From contig NZ_AMSI01000004.1 in NCBI RefSeq assembly GCF_000300515.1, positions 124,001 through 188,000 of the forward strand: a DNA stretch of 64,000 nt, in the 5' to 3' direction. The notes under the pieces were generated by a model that saw nothing but the letters and a program-made list of their open reading frames with translations, had not been told where the DNA came from and searched no databases. This stretch comes from Nitratireductor indicus C115. Lineage in GTDB: Bacteria; Pseudomonadota; Alphaproteobacteria; Rhizobiales; Rhizobiaceae. The translations under genes and the position numbers were made by a program. The number at the start of each line of letters is the position of its first letter. The stretch's first letter is position 1. Positions 34,662 to 43,168 of the stretch are shown piece after piece.

Positions 34662-35936
34662 TCAGCCGTTCTGAATTGCTTCGGCTTTCTGCTGCATGGT
34701 CTTGACGACATCAGCCGGATCAAGATCTTCGATCAGCATGCGCTGGACCTCTTCCTGAACCATTTTGCCGAACTCGTTGTACTGCAATTCCAGCCCCGTC
34801 GGAATGCGATCCACACCAGCGGCGGACGCCTCGTTCATCGTCTTCAGCAAGAGATCGAAATGCGGCACATCCGCTTCCACGCCGCTTACATCAGCCTTGG
34901 GACTGGGCGGCGTGTTCTTGCCGACGGTCGCATATTTCGACTGCCATTCGGGCGACATGACGAGCTTGATGAAATCCCATACGAGTTGCTTTTCCTCATC
35001 GGGAATTTCGCTGGGCATGGCGATCACGTTGGACGACCCACCCAGCGGTGGATGGAACGGCGGCTCAGCCACCACGGTTTCATCGGCAGCCGCGCCCTGG
35101 ACCATCGTTCCGTAAAGCCAGGGACCGTCCAGCCGCAGCGCGATCTTGCCATCGGAGAAGAGCTTGCGAATTTCGCCAGCACCCATATCGATGGGCGTCA
35201 GCCCTTCCTTCACCACTGTTTTCCAGCGGGTGAGCCCTTCGACCATCTGCGGCGTATCAATGGTGATCTTTCCCTCCTTGTCAGTCCAGTATGCACCGAC
35301 ATCGAGGAGGTAGCTCAGCATCTCGGTCAGATACTGGCCGGCCCCACCCTTCGTTTCGTGCCCCGTGCCGTACTGATCAACGAGGCCGTCGCCATTGAGG
35401 TCTACGGTGGTTTTGCGCGCGACATCCAGGAATTCCTCCCAGTTCGTCGGTACAGCGAGCCCTGCTTCCTCAAGAATGCGCTTGTTATAGGCCATGATGA
35501 AGCCGAAATAGCTCAGCATGACGCAGGCCGTATCGCCGTTCCAGACGCATTTGTCCTGCCCGGCCCAGCCGGTCATGTCCACCCCGTCCTTTTCAAGCCA
35601 GGGACCGAGATTCTCCAGCCAGCCATTCTCCGCGAAGGTCTGATATTCGAACGAAGCCAAATGCACGATCTGCGGAGGCTGGCCGCCGGCAAAAAGTGTC
35701 GTCATCGTATCGCTGTAAGCGCCGCGCTCCACTTTGGTGAACTCGATTTTCACTCCAGGGTGGCTTTCCTCAAAGGCCGCGATGGCGCCTTTCCACCACT
35801 CACCGAGACCGCCATCGTCCACCTGCCAGGAGATGAATTTGAGCGTCGTGTCGGCAAAAGCCGGCACGATAGCCGTCGCTGCCATGAATGTCGCGAGCGC
35901 TGTGGCGCAGCACCCGCGCCTGAATAGCTTTGTCAT
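34662..35936 (-). CDS. periplasmic sugar-binding protein of ABC importer (family 1 type)
   Basis: 424 residues. A Sec signal peptide (positively charged MTKLFRRGCC, hydrophobic core, cleavage near VPAFAD) leads into an extracellular solute-binding domain with FVPGKNTP-like segments (here VGKNTPPSPK) and a C-terminal VQEEVQRMLIE helix. It delivers carbohydrate to the two permeases downstream. The nearby sugar-acid enzymes point to an aldonate, galactoside or aldose as ligand (inference). Confidence 0.92.
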   Translation of the reverse strand: MTKLFRRGCCATALATFMAATAIVPAFADTTLKFISWQVDDGGLGEWWKGAIAAFEESHPGVKIEFTKVERGAYSDTMTTLFAGGQPPQIVHLASFEYQTFAENGWLENLGPWLEKDGVDMTGWAGQDKCVWNGDTACVMLSYFGFIMAYNKRILEEAGLAVPTNWEEFLDVARKTTVDLNGDGLVDQYGTGHETKGGAGQYLTEMLSYLLDVGAYWTDKEGKITIDTPQMVEGLTRWKTVVKEGLTPIDMGAGEIRKLFSDGKIALRLDGPWLYGTMVQGAAADETVVAEPPFHPPLGGSSNVIAMPSEIPDEEKQLVWDFIKLVMSPEWQSKYATVGKNTPPSPKADVSGVEADVPHFDLLLKTMNEASAAGVDRIPTGLELQYNEFGKMVQEEVQRMLIEDLDPADVVKTMQQKAEAIQNG

Positions 35937-35960
35937 GTTGGTCTCCTCCTCTGAAATCAG

Positions 35961-37130
35961 TCAGATTTTCTGCATGAGCCGTTCAGCTTCTTGCGAAGGT
36001 CGAACTCCCAGGCCGCCTCCCTCCGGCAGCCGGTAATATCCGTCCGCGCAATCCATACTTCCCTCCAGCAGTCGCCGGTTCGGCTCGAAGATCGAATGCT
36101 GGAATTCATGACAGCGCAGTGTCGGCAATGCAGCGCTGGCGTGCAGGCTGGCTGCGAGAAAAATGCCGGTGCCAATGGTCGCATGCGGGATAACGTCCAT
36201 GCCGCGCTCAGCCGCGATATGGCCTATCCGCGTGAAATTCGTGATCCCCTTGTGCCCCATTTCCGGCTGCACGATCGCGATATGGCAGCGATCCATACGG
36301 TTCAGCAAATCCCATTCCGTGCGCCATTCCTCACCTACTGCAACAGGGACGGTGCTCTCATCGCAGACACGGGCAAGCGCCGCCATATCTTCGGTTCTGA
36401 CCGGCGCTTCAGCGAACCAAAGACCATGCGGTTCCATTTCGCGGATCAGGCGAAGGGCCGTCTCGGCATCCTGGTTCCAGTGCATGTCCGCCGCAATGCG
36501 TGCTTCGGGACCGAGCGCCGCGCGCAGCGTTTCGAGCTCCTTGGCGGGGCCATCGTCAGCGACCGGCGTCGCGAATTTGAATGCAGTAAATCCCCGGTCG
36601 GCCCAGTGCAGGGCAAGTTCCGCCCGTTCCGGCCGCGTCGCTTTGGGCAAACCCGAAACATAGGCCGGTATCGGCCTTGTCCTGCTACCACCAAGCAGCT
36701 CACAGACCGGCTTGCCGGCGATCTGCCCGGCAATATCCCAGAGCGCGATGTCGATGGCCGCGAGCGCATCTACATAGAAGCCGCCGGTATAACCTCGCAC
36801 ACGCATCAGATCGTAAAGATCGTCGTAGACCGCCGAAGGATCGGAGGGATCCCGACCGATGGTAAAGTCGGCCAGAAGGTCGTTGATGATCGCTGCGACC
36901 GCACCGGGTGCGACGAGCCCATAGGTCTCGCCCCAGCCAACAAGACCGCCCGCGGCTTCAACCCGTACAAGTATGCTGCGGTCAAAGGTTGGATAAACTG
37001 TCCGATTGCCCTTGCGGACGAGATAACCCCTGGCATTTGGCTCCTCGCCCGGCCGGGCGACCCCGAGATAGGGCACGTCTCTCGGCAAGGTCAGGCTGAA
37101 AACCGTGACGGATGTGATCCTGTCGCTCAT
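35961..37130 (-). CDS. enolase-superfamily (mandelate racemase/muconate lactonising) acid-sugar dehydratase
   Basis: 389 residues. Visible catalytic positions are K185 (FKFATP), D215 with H217 (ADMHWNQD), E241 (FAEAP), E267/E268 (VGEEWR) and H316 (PHATIGTG). The D-x-H pattern at the second metal-binding strand is seen in several aldonate dehydratases. In a cluster with DgoK and DgoA the likely reaction is dehydration of an aldonate such as galactonate to the 2-keto-3-deoxy acid (inference). It lacks an obvious KxK motif, so a mandelate-racemase-like role is less likely. It overlaps the DapA-family gene by 4 bases. Confidence 0.87.
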   Translation of the reverse strand: MSDRITSVTVFSLTLPRDVPYLGVARPGEEPNARGYLVRKGNRTVYPTFDRSILVRVEAAGGLVGWGETYGLVAPGAVAAIINDLLADFTIGRDPSDPSAVYDDLYDLMRVRGYTGGFYVDALAAIDIALWDIAGQIAGKPVCELLGGSRTRPIPAYVSGLPKATRPERAELALHWADRGFTAFKFATPVADDGPAKELETLRAALGPEARIAADMHWNQDAETALRLIREMEPHGLWFAEAPVRTEDMAALARVCDESTVPVAVGEEWRTEWDLLNRMDRCHIAIVQPEMGHKGITNFTRIGHIAAERGMDVIPHATIGTGIFLAASLHASAALPTLRCHEFQHSIFEPNRRLLEGSMDCADGYYRLPEGGGLGVRPSQEAERLMQKI

Positions 37131-38047
37131 GCGCCCTCCATTTCCGGAAGAGGGTCTGCAATTCCCAGAGCAGCGAGATTGGCCTCGATATCCATACGCA
37201 CACTTGCATCGAGTTCGGGCGTCGGCGCGCGCACGCCTATGGTTTCCAGAGCGCCGCGCCGCATGAGCACATATTTCGTAAGGCGCATCCGATAGACAGC
37301 CTGCAGGACGAGAAGCGGAAGCGTGCGTACATAGATATCGCGCGCCTCGTCCTTGCGGCCCGCACGCCAGGCACGGTCCATCGCCACATGCTCAGGCGCA
37401 AGCTCGAGCGCAGGCATGGCAGCACAGGCACCACGGGCATACTCGTCCAAAATGTAACGCGCGCCGCCGCCTCCGAACACGCCAAGCAAATTGTCCGGGC
37501 GATGCTTTAGGATATGCGTGATCGCAGGCCCCGCCGGCAAGGTTTCTTCCTTTACATAAACAACCTGCCGCACCGCGCGAACCACTGCAACGATGGTTGC
37601 CGGGCTCAGATCGGAACCGCGCGGCGCTGGCGCATTCTGCAGGATGATCTGTGCATCCGGCAGCGCTTCGGCGATTTTAGACATGAAGGCGATGACGGAT
37701 TCCACCTCACCTCCTAGCGCGTTTGGCGGCTGGATCATGAGATGGTTGATGCCAAGTTCTGCGGCCGTCTTGCCATGTTCAACCACTTCCTCCGCCGTTG
37801 CGGCACTTGCGCCCGCGATGACGGTCGTCCCCTCTCCCGCTGCATCCGCAACGGCTTTCAGAAGCCCTGACCGTTCACCCCGCGCCAGTGTTTCCACCTC
37901 ACTCGCAAAGCCTGGATAGACGACGCCCGCCACCCCGGACCTCACGGCAAAAGCAACAAGACGCGCCAGAGCAACGGCATCGGCTGAACCATCCGCACGG
38001 AACGGTGTCGGCAACACGGGGAAAATTCCAGTCAGGGTCTGCATCAT
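37127..38047 (-). CDS. DapA-family protein (2-keto-3-deoxy sugar-acid aldolase or dehydratase-like)
   Basis: 306 residues of the DHDPS/NAL barrel. The Schiff-base lysine is in VVYVKEETLPAGP. The catalytic tyrosine expected in the Y-N-x-P motif is replaced: the strand reads IILQNAPAPRGSDL, giving Q where Y should be. This departs from typical DapA, NanA and KDG aldolases and suggests altered chemistry or a different proton relay. It is the first gene of the leftward sugar operon, divergent from dgoK. Its role in the pathway is unknown. Confidence 0.82.
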   Translation of the reverse strand: MMQTLTGIFPVLPTPFRADGSADAVALARLVAFAVRSGVAGVVYPGFASEVETLARGERSGLLKAVADAAGEGTTVIAGASAATAEEVVEHGKTAAELGINHLMIQPPNALGGEVESVIAFMSKIAEALPDAQIILQNAPAPRGSDLSPATIVAVVRAVRQVVYVKEETLPAGPAITHILKHRPDNLLGVFGGGGARYILDEYARGACAAMPALELAPEHVAMDRAWRAGRKDEARDIYVRTLPLLVLQAVYRMRLTKYVLMRRGALETIGVRAPTPELDASVRMDIEANLAALGIADPLPEMEGA

Positions 38048-38050
38048 TGT

Positions 38051-38070
38051 TAGTCCATAATATGAGACTA
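38051..38070. promoter_or_regulatory. candidate operator in the sugar-cluster divergent promoter
   Basis: TAGTC and GACTA arms flank an inner CATA-A-TATG palindrome in the 109-base gap between the DapA-family gene and dgoK. The IclR-SMP30 fusion encoded in the same operon is the natural candidate binder (inference). Confidence 0.4.
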
Positions 38071-38156
38071 TGTATTACTAATTGACACTACATTCATGCG
38101 AGCAGTATGACAAGTCCGAAAATCGCAGCCGCCGTTTCGGCAGGAGGGAAAGCCGC

Positions 38157-39110
38157 ATGCAGCCGTCACCACGCAAATCCGCCGCGATCATTCTCGATTG
38201 GGGCACCACCTCGTTCCGAGCGTTCCTTCTGGCCGCAGATGGCAAGGTGCTCGACAGTCTTGAAACGAATGACGGCATCCAATCCTGCACGGACGGCGCA
38301 TTCGAAGCGCTGCTGATGTCGCGCATAGCCCCCTGGACAGCCAGCAACGGCGCCTTGCCGGTGCTTGCACTCGGCATGATCACCAGCCGCAATGGCTGGA
38401 TCGAGGTCCCATATGTCTCCTGTCCCGCCACCCTTGCCGATCTGGCCGGCGGAACACGAAAGATCACCCTGCCGAACGGCGCACCGCTTGTGTTTCTGGC
38501 CGGTCTCAACGATCCGGGGCGAGAGCCTTTTCCTGATGTCATGCGCGGCGAGGAAACGCAGATACTCGGTTATGGGCTCGACAGGGATGCAACGGTCGTC
38601 CTGCCCGGCACCCACAGCAAATGGGCCCGGGTTGAGAAAGGCCGGATTGCGGGCTTCCAGACATTCGTGACGGGCGAAATCTTCAGTCTTCTGTCAAAAC
38701 ATTCCTTCATCGCCCGAAGCGCAGGCGATACTGCTGGCGAGGCCGATTGGGCGGCCTTCGACCGGGGCGTGGCGACGGTCGCTTCGGGCAGCGAACAGGC
38801 CAATGTCTTCCTGTCCCTGATCTTTTCGGCTCGCACCGGCATGCTCGCGGGCCAGCTGAAGCCCGCTGAAATCCTTGATTATGTCTCCGGGCTTTTGATC
38901 GCACACGAATTCCATGAAGCTATGACGGCGAACTGGTGCATCAGCGGGGGCGAGATCGGCATCGTCGGCAATGACGGGCTGAACACGCGCTATGCGCGCA
39001 CCGCCAAAGCCTTCGGGCTTGGCGTTCGCGACGGCGGCGAGATAGCTGCTATCCAGGGCGCCTTGCAGATCGCGGCAACGCTCGACCTTCTGGGAGAACC
39101 CGCCCGATGA
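38157..39110 (+). CDS. dgoK: 2-dehydro-3-deoxygalactonokinase
   Basis: About 317 residues from ATG 38157, with AGGAGGG about 8 bases upstream; the frame is open to 38082 without a ribosome site. The actin-like ATP-binding segments ILDWGTTSFRAFLL and LPGTHSKWARVE and the late SGGEIG region match DgoK. It phosphorylates 2-keto-3-deoxygalactonate at C6. It overlaps dgoA by 4 bases, the standard kinase-aldolase pair. Confidence 0.93.
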   Translation: MQPSPRKSAAIILDWGTTSFRAFLLAADGKVLDSLETNDGIQSCTDGAFEALLMSRIAPWTASNGALPVLALGMITSRNGWIEVPYVSCPATLADLAGGTRKITLPNGAPLVFLAGLNDPGREPFPDVMRGEETQILGYGLDRDATVVLPGTHSKWARVEKGRIAGFQTFVTGEIFSLLSKHSFIARSAGDTAGEADWAAFDRGVATVASGSEQANVFLSLIFSARTGMLAGQLKPAEILDYVSGLLIAHEFHEAMTANWCISGGEIGIVGNDGLNTRYARTAKAFGLGVRDGGEIAAIQGALQIAATLDLLGEPAR

Positions 39111-39733
39111 TGCAGGATTACATGAAAGAACTGCCGCTGATCGCAATCTTGCGAGGATTGACGCCCGATCAGGCAGTGGACGTGGGGGAAACGATTTATG
39201 ACGCGGGCTTCCGGATCATGGAGGTGCCTCTCAATTCCCCCGACCCATTTTCCAGCATCGCGCTTCTGGTGAGGCATTTCGGCGAGAGAATGCTGATCGG
39301 CGCAGGCACCGTCACCTCGGCGGAGGATTGCCGGCGCGTGGCCGAAGCCGGGGCCAGGCTGGTCGTGGCCCCGAACACCGATGCCGACGTGATCGCCACT
39401 GCCCGTGCGGCCGACATGATCGCCGTGCCCGGAGTGGCCACACCAAGCGAAGCCTTCGCGGCAATACGCGCGGGCGCGAATGCGCTGAAGCTCTTTCCTG
39501 CCGATGCGGTAGGGCCTTCGGGCGTGCGCGCCTGGCGCGCCGTGCTGCCTGCAAGATTGCCCCTTGTCGCCGTCGGCGGTGTGGGACCCGACAATATGGC
39601 TGAATGGCGTAAGGCGGGCGTCGACGGCTTCGGCATCGGCTCCGCCCTTTTCCGCCCCGGCATGACAACCTCGGATATTCGCCGCAATGCCGACGCCTTC
39701 ATTGCAGCCTTCCACACCGGGAGCAGCCGCTGA
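39107..39733 (+). CDS. dgoA: 2-dehydro-3-deoxy-6-phosphogalactonate aldolase
   Basis: 208 residues of the KDPG/KDPGal aldolase family, cleaving the DgoK product to pyruvate and glyceraldehyde 3-phosphate. R16 (AILRG), E39 (MEVPLNSPDP) and the Schiff-base K128 (ALKLFPADAVG) are present; LNSPDP is typical of the galactonate enzyme rather than Eda. It overlaps dgoK by 4 bases and galM by 1 base. Confidence 0.94.
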   Translation: MMQDYMKELPLIAILRGLTPDQAVDVGETIYDAGFRIMEVPLNSPDPFSSIALLVRHFGERMLIGAGTVTSAEDCRRVAEAGARLVVAPNTDADVIATARAADMIAVPGVATPSEAFAAIRAGANALKLFPADAVGPSGVRAWRAVLPARLPLVAVGGVGPDNMAEWRKAGVDGFGIGSALFRPGMTTSDIRRNADAFIAAFHTGSSR

Positions 39734-40728
39734 TGCATACCGAGACCTTCGGGTATATGCCTTCCGGCGAAAAAGTCTCCGTCACTGCATTGCAAACCAA
39801 GGATTTGCGCGCACGCGTGATCGGCTACGGCGCGGCCCTCGCCGACCTGCAATTTCGCCATGTCGACGGTTGGCGCCGCGTGGTTCTGGGTCTGAAGACC
39901 CTGGAAGACTATAGGCGCCACTCGCCGCATTTCGGCGCGACAGCCGGTCGCTATGCAGGCCGAATCCGCGATGGCCGCGTGAAGATCGGTGGCCAGATCC
40001 ATCAACTGACCCGCAATACCCCCGACGGACATCATGTCCATGGCGGCACCTGCGGCTTCGGAAAACGCAACTGGACGTTGGCCAGCTGCACGGAGACCAG
40101 TGCAACCTTCGCACTCATCTCCCCCGACGGAGAGGAAGGATATCCGGGACAGCTTAACGCGCGAACCACTTACCGGCTCGCTCGCAACTGCCTCGAAGTC
40201 GAGCTGGAAGCGACGAGTAGCGCAGCCACCCCCGTCAACTTGCTGCACCATAGCTACTTCAATCTCGACGGTGAGGGCACAATCGCAGGGCACCGCTTAA
40301 GGGTCGACGCCGAACGGCGAGCGGAGGTTTGTGCAGCAGGTCTGCCGACGGGCGCATTTGTTCCTGTCGATGGGGCCTATGATTTCCGCAAATTCCGTTG
40401 TCCGGACCCCGCCTACGCCTATGACACGAGCTACCTCCTGAACGGCGAAACCGGCACATGCCGGCCCGTGGCGGAACTCGTTTCTTCCAGTGGCGACCTT
40501 CGGATGGAAGTCTGGACCAACGAACCAGCGCTGCATTTCTATGATGGTTCGAAGCTCTCCGTTCCGGTCTCGGGCCTTGACGACCGCCTGTTTCATCCAA
40601 GATCCGGGCTGTGCCTGGAACCGACCAGGATGAGCGACGCACCCAACATGCCTGGCTTCCCGAACACGATCCTTTCTCCGGGAGAAACCTATCGCCAGAT
40701 AAGCCGCTTCGTCTTCGCGGCTTCATAA
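39733..40728 (+). CDS. galM: aldose 1-epimerase (mutarotase)
   Basis: 331 residues. N95 with H103 (RNTPDGHHVHGG), the second histidine in LLHHSYFNLDGEG and the C-terminal glutamate in CLEPTRMSDAPN match the galactose mutarotase family. It equilibrates alpha and beta anomers of the imported aldose before oxidation. Its ATG shares one base with the dgoA stop. It supports an aldose, not only an aldonate, as the starting substrate of the cluster. Confidence 0.92.
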   Translation: MHTETFGYMPSGEKVSVTALQTKDLRARVIGYGAALADLQFRHVDGWRRVVLGLKTLEDYRRHSPHFGATAGRYAGRIRDGRVKIGGQIHQLTRNTPDGHHVHGGTCGFGKRNWTLASCTETSATFALISPDGEEGYPGQLNARTTYRLARNCLEVELEATSSAATPVNLLHHSYFNLDGEGTIAGHRLRVDAERRAEVCAAGLPTGAFVPVDGAYDFRKFRCPDPAYAYDTSYLLNGETGTCRPVAELVSSSGDLRMEVWTNEPALHFYDGSKLSVPVSGLDDRLFHPRSGLCLEPTRMSDAPNMPGFPNTILSPGETYRQISRFVFAAS

Positions 40729-40972
40729 AACGCAGGCTTTATTCCAGAAATCGGCTCACTTCGACGCCGGTGCCGAGCTTGGAGGTTCGGACATGAAAGA
40801 GCTGCAAACGCACCCTCCACACAACAGTTGACCAGCATCGCCGTAGTGACGGATGCGCCATACGGCAGAACCCGCCGTTCGAGGTGTCATAAGAGTTTCA
40901 CGGAGCAGTCAACCAGCTGTCGCAGCCATCTCCTATCCATACGCAGCAATTGTGATTGCACAGGAGACGGAA

Positions 40973-42232
40973 ATGACACCGAAATTGCGAACCGCACTCG
41001 CCCTCAGCCTGTCTACTCTTTGCGCGACCACCGCATCCGCCCAGGCGGAGGTAACGGTCCAGTTCTGGCACAGCTTCAGCAAGGGCAACGAAAAAGCGCT
41101 CGAACAGATCATCACGAATTTCGAGGCGGCCAATCCCGACATCAAGATCGACGCCGACTTCATCGGCAATTACAACGACATCGTGACCAAGCTGCAGGCG
41201 GCCATTCCAGCCAACCGCGCGCCGGACGCGGTGATCATGGAAGTCACGCGTTACGGCCTTTTTGCCGATCGCGGCGTCTTGGCCGATCTGACGGGCTATC
41301 TCGACGCCGACCCGCTCAAGGAGCAGCTGTTCGACTTCGCCCGCAAGGTCGGAGTCTATAACGGCAAGAACTACATCATACCCTTCAATTCCTCGACGCC
41401 GGTCCTTTACTACAACAAGGATATCCTCACCCGTGCCGGCTTTACCGAAGAGCCAGCGCTGAAGACCTATGACGACGTTCTCAAGGTCGCCCGGCAAATC
41501 ACCGAGAAGCTTGGCAGCGAAGGCATCTCGGGTGTGGCTGCGCCGGGCCAGTTCGCCCGGTGGGGCCTGGTCATGGACAATGACAGCAATCTGATCGACC
41601 CCGACAGCAATGAAGTACTGCTCGATGCACCCAACACCATCGAGGCTTATCAGTGGATGGCTTCGCTCGTTCATGAACACAAGGTCGCCTCGCCCGACGG
41701 CGTGACCGAGGAAGACAACGGCCGCGACGCCTTCTGGGCAGGCAAGGTCGGCATCATGTTCAACTCAACGGGCAACTATACCCAGTCGCGCAAGGCTCTG
41801 GGCGACAAACTGGCCGTCCGCCCGATGCCCTGCAACAAGGTCTGCTCCGTGCCGATCGGGGGCGCGGGTATCGGCATCCTCTCCTCTGCCAAACAGGAAG
41901 TGAAGGACGCGGCGTATAAATTCATCAGCTTTGCCGCTTCGGCCGAATCCAACGCCATCTGGTTTGCCGGCACCGGCTATATGCCCATCAACAAGGGCGC
42001 CGCGCGCCAGCCCGCTGCCGCGGAAGCATTGAAAACCCAGCCGGGTATCGACGTCGCCATCGAGCAGCTCGAATTCGCGCATGGCCGCCCGCGCCCGCCG
42101 GTCGTCACGTGGATGCGTTCGAGCGAATACGACCAGTGGCAGGCAATGGCACTCGGTCAGCGTGATGTCGCCGAAACGCTCAAGGCCTTCGCCACCTCCA
42201 CGCGCAATGAGTCCCAGCGCCTGTCGAACTAG
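40973..42232 (+). CDS. ugpB: periplasmic binding protein of ABC importer, UgpB-like
   Basis: About 419 residues from ATG 40973 (AGGAG upstream); the open frame to 40853 has no ribosome site. A Sec signal (LALSLSTLCATTASAQA) precedes EVTVQFWHSFSKGNEKAL and IIPFNSSTPVLYYNKDI, the latter very like UgpB. With a glycerophosphodiesterase in the operon, glycerol-3-phosphate or a glycerophosphodiester is the likely ligand (inference). The 244 bases before it hold only its promoter region; I see nothing else there. Confidence 0.85.
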   Translation: MTPKLRTALALSLSTLCATTASAQAEVTVQFWHSFSKGNEKALEQIITNFEAANPDIKIDADFIGNYNDIVTKLQAAIPANRAPDAVIMEVTRYGLFADRGVLADLTGYLDADPLKEQLFDFARKVGVYNGKNYIIPFNSSTPVLYYNKDILTRAGFTEEPALKTYDDVLKVARQITEKLGSEGISGVAAPGQFARWGLVMDNDSNLIDPDSNEVLLDAPNTIEAYQWMASLVHEHKVASPDGVTEEDNGRDAFWAGKVGIMFNSTGNYTQSRKALGDKLAVRPMPCNKVCSVPIGGAGIGILSSAKQEVKDAAYKFISFAASAESNAIWFAGTGYMPINKGAARQPAAAEALKTQPGIDVAIEQLEFAHGRPRPPVVTWMRSSEYDQWQAMALGQRDVAETLKAFATSTRNESQRLSN

Positions 42233-42251
42233 ACGGCATCCTCGCAGATGA

Positions 42252-42275
42252 GGCTCCGGCGCTCGCGCCGGGGCC
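42252..42275 (+). promoter_or_regulatory. intercistronic stem-loop between ugpB and ugpA
   Basis: GGCTCCGGCG and CGCCGGGGCC pair over 10 bp (one T-G wobble) around a CTCG tetraloop, 19 bases after the ugpB stop and 23 before the ugpA start. A short pyrimidine stretch follows (CTTCTCTTTCC) but no true T-run. This is the same position relative to the binding-protein gene as at 34,598, 53,048 and 63,397. Confidence 0.6.
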
Positions 42276-42298
42276 GCCTTCTCTTTCCGGACAGACCC

Positions 42299-43168
42299 AT
42301 GCCGCGCAAATTCACACCCTATCTCTTCGTTTTGCCCTTGATCGCGTTCATCGTGGTCTTCACCTACATACCGATCCTCACGAGCTTGAATCTCAGCGTT
42401 CGCGAATGGGATTTCCTTTCGCCCGACAAGCCCTTCGTCGGATTTGAAAACTACCGGCTGCTGCTGGATTCGCACGAATTCTGGAACTCCTTGCGGGTGA
42501 CAGCCATATTCGCGTTCGTTTCCGTTCCGATCAGGCTTGTCCTGGCGCTCCTGATCGCGAGTTTCCTGGTGCGCGAAACGCTGTCCGCTCGCATTCTGCG
42601 CGGAGCACTGTTCCTGCCGTTCGTAACGTCCACCGTCTCGATCGCGGTGATCTTCTCCTGGGTCTTCTCCACCGATTACGGCATGGCGAATGCGCTGCTG
42701 CGGGCAATCGGCGGTGAAAAAGTTCCCTGGCTCCAGGATCCGGCGATTGCGCTCTGGGTGCTGATCCTCGTCAACACCTGGAAGCAACTGGGCTACGACG
42801 TCATCATCTACATCGCCGGACTTCAGGCCATTTCGAACGAGCTTTATGACGCGGCCGCCGTCGACGGCGGCGGACGCCTCCATGTTTTCCGGCGGGTTAC
42901 CGTGCCTCTCGTCATGCCCACGACCTACTTTCTGCTGGTCATCTCGGTCATCGAGGCCTTTCAGATATTCACCATCGTGAACGTGATGACCCATGGTGGA
43001 CCGGCAGGCGCAACGGACATGCTCGTCAACATGCTCTACCGGACCGGCTTCACCCTCTTCGACATCGGCAAAGGCTCGGCCCTGGCGGTGCTTCTGTTCG
43101 CGATCCTGATCACCCTGGCATGGATCAAAGCGCGGGTCATCGGAAGGAAAGTGCATTATGAAGCCTGA
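42299..43168 (+). CDS. ugpA: ABC importer permease, UgpA-like
   Basis: About 289 residues from ATG 42299 (MPRKFTPYLFVLPLIAF). The frame is open to 42248, but that would place the ugpB-ugpA stem-loop inside the coding region and adds an Arg-rich unconserved tail. Six predicted helices and the EAA loop AAVDGGGRLHVFRRVTVP are present. It overlaps ugpE by 11 bases. Confidence 0.87.
   Translation: MPRKFTPYLFVLPLIAFIVVFTYIPILTSLNLSVREWDFLSPDKPFVGFENYRLLLDSHEFWNSLRVTAIFAFVSVPIRLVLALLIASFLVRETLSARILRGALFLPFVTSTVSIAVIFSWVFSTDYGMANALLRAIGGEKVPWLQDPAIALWVLILVNTWKQLGYDVIIYIAGLQAISNELYDAAAVDGGGRLHVFRRVTVPLVMPTTYFLLVISVIEAFQIFTIVNVMTHGGPAGATDMLVNMLYRTGFTLFDIGKGSALAVLLFAILITLAWIKARVIGRKVHYEA

Noticed and set aside
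34350-35927. 525-codon open frame on the + strand
   Set aside because: Antisense to the sugar-binding-protein gene, which has a signal peptide and family motifs.
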